A stretch of DNA of 7,558 nt from Sphingobacterium thalpophilum (GTDB taxonomy: Bacteria; Bacteroidota; Bacteroidia; Flavobacteriales; Flavobacteriaceae): contig CALQBR020000054.1 in the NCBI GenBank assembly GCA_943328865.2, positions 1 through 7,558 on the forward strand, given 5' to 3'. The position numbers and the translations under genes were made by a program. Position 1 is the first letter of the stretch; each line of letters begins with the position of its first letter. Shown here piece by piece: positions 5,481-7,558 of this stretch. Under the pieces are notes generated by a model that worked only from the letters and a program-made list of their open reading frames with translations, was not told the origin of the DNA and made no database searches.

Positions 5481-6146
5481 TTATTTATATTCTTCGATTA
5501 CATCCTCAATCACGTTTTCAACCGAAGGCTGATCTGCGACGATGATATTTTTAGTGATCTTAAACAGGGCTTCAGCGGTGGTTTCTCCAATGCAAAAGCA
5601 AAGCTCTTTTTTAATCTTGTTGGCTGCCAAATAACTTTCCACGCCAGAAGGACTAAAGAACAAAATGGCATCCTGTGTTGTTTTGATTTGCTGTGAGGTC
5701 AATGTGGTTTCATACACCTGAATTTCATTGAACTTCACCCCAGCTTCTTTTAACGCTTTGGGCAAAGTCTCTTTTCGTAAGTTTCCACTAAAAAAAGTAT
5801 AGCTTTCCGAGGCATAAATCAACGTGATAATTTCGGCTAGATCGGCGGCATAACCCGTGTAAGCCAATACATTAAAACCCGCTTCCGACAATACAATTTT
5901 GGTCTTCAGACCGACGCAAAAAACATTTTTGGATTTTAAGGTCTCAAATTCTGGGTGTTGAAAAAAACTGCGCACTGCATTCTGAGAGGTAAAAATCAGA
6001 TTGTCATTAAGTGCTTTTAATTCAAAGGTTCGGTTTTCAGTTTTGATAAAATCGGCTTCGACAACCTCAAAATGAGCCTTCATTAATTCCTGCTTTTGAG
6101 TAGCCGTAAGTATTTTGGTCGATAGTATTCGGATTGGAGTTTGCAT
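5481..6146 (-). CDS. hemD: Uroporphyrinogen III synthase
   Basis: HemD closes hydroxymethylbilane to uroporphyrinogen III with inversion of ring D. The family is poorly conserved, so the call rests on the two-domain pattern plus context. Domain 1 contains NDNLIFTSQNAVRSFF (47-62) and VFCVGLKTK (75-83); domain 2 contains YTFFSGNLRKETLPKAL (116-132), IQVYETT with Tyr145, ILFFSPSGVESYL (161-173) and FCIGETTAEAL (184-194). At 221 residues it is slightly shorter than the usual 240-260. Its ATG overlaps the hemC stop by one base (TAATG), which fits production of HemC and HemD in step, since hydroxymethylbilane cyclises spontaneously to the useless isomer I if HemD is lacking. The gap after its stop codon holds array C. 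Confidence 0.94.
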   Translation of the reverse strand: MQTPIRILSTKILTATQKQELMKAHFEVVEADFIKTENRTFELKALNDNLIFTSQNAVRSFFQHPEFETLKSKNVFCVGLKTKIVLSEAGFNVLAYTGYAADLAEIITLIYASESYTFFSGNLRKETLPKALKEAGVKFNEIQVYETTLTSQQIKTTQDAILFFSPSGVESYLAANKIKKELCFCIGETTAEALFKITKNIIVADQPSVENVIEDVIEEYK

Positions 6147-7069
6147 TATTTTTTTAGCGTTTCTTTGATTTTTTTCATCAATAGGGCACCGCCATTTTGT
6201 AAAATTTCTTGGGCAGATTCATATCCTAGTTTTTTCCATTGTTCAACAGGAACCGATTTCTCGATTTCTATTTTTTCTTTACCATCAATAGAAAACAGCA
6301 CCCCTCTAAATTGGATGACATCTTCCTTCTCATTGTATGTCGCCAAAGCGCCAATAGGTGCGGTACAACCGCCCTCGAGGGTTTTTAAGAATTGGCGTTC
6401 TATATGGGTGCAGATTTCGGTTTCAATATCATTGAGTTGGGCAACCGCTTCTTTTGTAAAATCGTCATTGGCCATTGCTACCACGAGCATCGCCCCTTGA
6501 GCGGGTGCAGGAATCATCCAATCGAGGTTGATATAATTCTCTGGTTTAAGGTTAATGCGTTCTAAACCAGCTGCGGCAAAAATAGCCCCATTCCAATCGC
6601 TCTCTTGCAATTTCTGCATTCTGGTGTTCACGTTTCCACGCAAATCAACTACCGTATGATTGGGGTATTTGTTCCACCATTGTGCTTGGCGACGCAAACT
6701 TCCAGTAGCAATTGTTCCTTTTTGTTGTAAAAAATTAAGGTTTCCTTTGTGCACTAAAATATCTAGGGTATTGGCTCTTTCTAGAACGGCCGCTTGAACA
6801 ATTCCGATGGGCAAAGCCGTAGGAACATCTTTCATCGAATGCACCGCGATATCTACTTGGCCATTAATCATTGCGATATCTAAGGTTTTGGTAAAAATAC
6901 CTGTGATGCCTAATTCGTATAAAGGTTTGTCGAGTAAAAGATCCCCTTGCGATTTTACGGCAATAATTTGGGTTTTGTAACCTAAATCATTTAATTTTTT
7001 TTCGACCGTATGGGCTTGCCAGAGTGCGAGTTCACTATCGCGAGTTCCGATGCGTATTATTTTACTCAT
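6146..7069 (-). CDS. hemC: Porphobilinogen deaminase (hydroxymethylbilane synthase)
   Basis: HemC links four porphobilinogens into hydroxymethylbilane in the cytoplasm, building on a dipyrromethane cofactor. The 307-residue protein is complete and of standard length. Motifs in order: IGTRDSELALWQA (7-19), VHSMKDVPT (76-84) with the catalytic aspartate Asp81, NTLDILV (100-106), TGSLRRQAQ (122-130) and DLRGNVNTRMQKL (142-154) with the substrate-binding arginines, IFAAAGLERI (163-172), PAPAQGA (187-193) and LEGGCTAPIGA (231-241). Cys235 is the cofactor-attachment cysteine. The start ATG shares one base with the hemA stop, and the stop shares one base with the hemD start, both as TAATG, so hemA-hemC-hemD form a translationally coupled unit. 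Confidence 0.99.
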   Translation of the reverse strand: MSKIIRIGTRDSELALWQAHTVEKKLNDLGYKTQIIAVKSQGDLLLDKPLYELGITGIFTKTLDIAMINGQVDIAVHSMKDVPTALPIGIVQAAVLERANTLDILVHKGNLNFLQQKGTIATGSLRRQAQWWNKYPNHTVVDLRGNVNTRMQKLQESDWNGAIFAAAGLERINLKPENYINLDWMIPAPAQGAMLVVAMANDDFTKEAVAQLNDIETEICTHIERQFLKTLEGGCTAPIGALATYNEKEDVIQFRGVLFSIDGKEKIEIEKSVPVEQWKKLGYESAQEILQNGGALLMKKIKETLKK

Positions 7070-7558
7070 TATTTTGCAGTCGCTTCAATTTGAAATACTT
7101 TCTCAATCCACTCGATACTTTCATCGACCATCGTGTTGTCATCTTTCAAGTGATTGGCAAAATGAGTAGTAATTTTTTGAATGATTCTATTGCTGATGAT
7201 TTCGGCTTGTTCTTCGTTAAAATCAGCTATTTTTTTACTTTGAAAATTCAATTCAGCCGTTTTTATTGCATTCAATTTTGCTTTTAAAGCGTGAATGGTA
7301 GGCGCAAATTTTCTGGCTTTTGTCCAAACTATAAATTCCTCTTTTACCTCTGCAATGATAGCTTCGGCAGCAGGGATGTGTTTTCTTCTATTCTCTAAAG
7401 TTTCATCGGTCATTTGAGACAAATGGTCCATATGAATTAACGTAACGCCTTCCAAGTCTTTAACATCTTCATTCACATTCTTTGGAATAGACAAATCCAA
7501 AATAAGAATAGGCTTTTTTAAATTCAGAATCGCTTTGTCAATCGTAGGATTTTGAGCA
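7069..7558 (-). CDS. hemA: Glutamyl-tRNA reductase, C-terminal part (N-terminus beyond window edge)
   Basis: The frame is open from its TAA at 7071-7069 to the right edge, giving 163 complete codons and no true start in the window. The codon at 7500-7498 is TTG and lies inside the conserved stretch, so it is not the start. The visible N-terminal end (KKPILILDLSIPKNVNEDVKDLEGVTLIHMDHLSQ) is the end of the NADPH-binding domain. The rest (NRRKHIPAAEAIIAEVKEEF, ARKFAPTIHALKAKL) is the spinal helix and dimerisation domain of the family. HemA reduces glutamyl-tRNA to glutamate-1-semialdehyde, the first committed step of the C5 pathway and normally the point of haem feedback. The N-terminal catalytic cysteine cannot be seen here. 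It leads the run and couples to hemC by a one-base overlap. Confidence 0.95.
   Translation of the reverse strand, partial: AQNPTIDKAILNLKKPILILDLSIPKNVNEDVKDLEGVTLIHMDHLSQMTDETLENRRKHIPAAEAIIAEVKEEFIVWTKARKFAPTIHALKAKLNAIKTAELNFQSKKIADFNEEQAEIISNRIIQKITTHFANHLKDDNTMVDESIEWIEKVFQIEATAK

Overview
The window is a low-GC stretch from a Bacteroidota member, most likely Flavobacteriaceae and probably Flavobacterium or a close relative. The grounds are the order of the haem genes, A-rich leaders instead of Shine-Dalgarno sequences in front of several starts, a small lipoprotein cytochrome, and a 23S-IVP/four-helix-bundle gene beside AGC/GCT-rich repeats. This placement is an inference from gene content; no rRNA or tRNA is present.

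Every gene I can support lies on the minus strand, so transcription runs from high to low coordinates: hemA (3' part only, cut by the window edge), hemC, hemD, hemE, a Bro-N/DinD-like gene, a possible 31-residue ORF, hemF, a four-helix-bundle (S23/IVP) gene, hemB, a c-type cytochrome lipoprotein, and a DtxR/MntR-type metal-dependent repressor (cut by the left edge). HemA, HemB, HemC, HemD, HemE and HemF cover most of the C5 route from glutamyl-tRNA to protoporphyrinogen IX. HemL and the last steps (protoporphyrinogen oxidase, ferrochelatase) are not in the window. The cytochrome c at the end of the run is a plausible haem consumer, and the repressor after it probably links the locus to Mn/Fe status, but neither link is shown by the sequence.

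The run is tightly packed. hemA/hemC, hemC/hemD, Bro-N/small ORF and hemB/cytochrome c all meet at the same one-base TAATG overlap, and the small ORF meets hemF at a four-base ATGA overlap. Junctions that do not overlap are hemD/hemE, hemE/Bro-N, hemF/S23 and S23/hemB. Three of these four (not hemE/Bro-N) carry an unusual degenerate heptanucleotide array in which GC recurs exactly every 7 bases. Two of the arrays (hemD/hemE and hemF/S23) are built as two arms of opposite orientation, AGCNNNT then ANNNGCT, around an AT-rich centre, so each forms an imperfect inverted repeat just upstream of a start codon. The third (S23/hemB) has one arm, which matches the hemE-side arm at 26 of 30 positions.

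The core content is an ordinary haem operon. The parts worth attention are the heptad arrays, the two accessory genes (Bro-N/DinD-like and S23) placed inside the operon, and the small ORF bridging one of them to hemF. I see no CRISPR, transposase, RNA gene or defence system. No gene-free stretch exceeds 300 bases; the longest is the roughly 96-base hemD-hemE gap.
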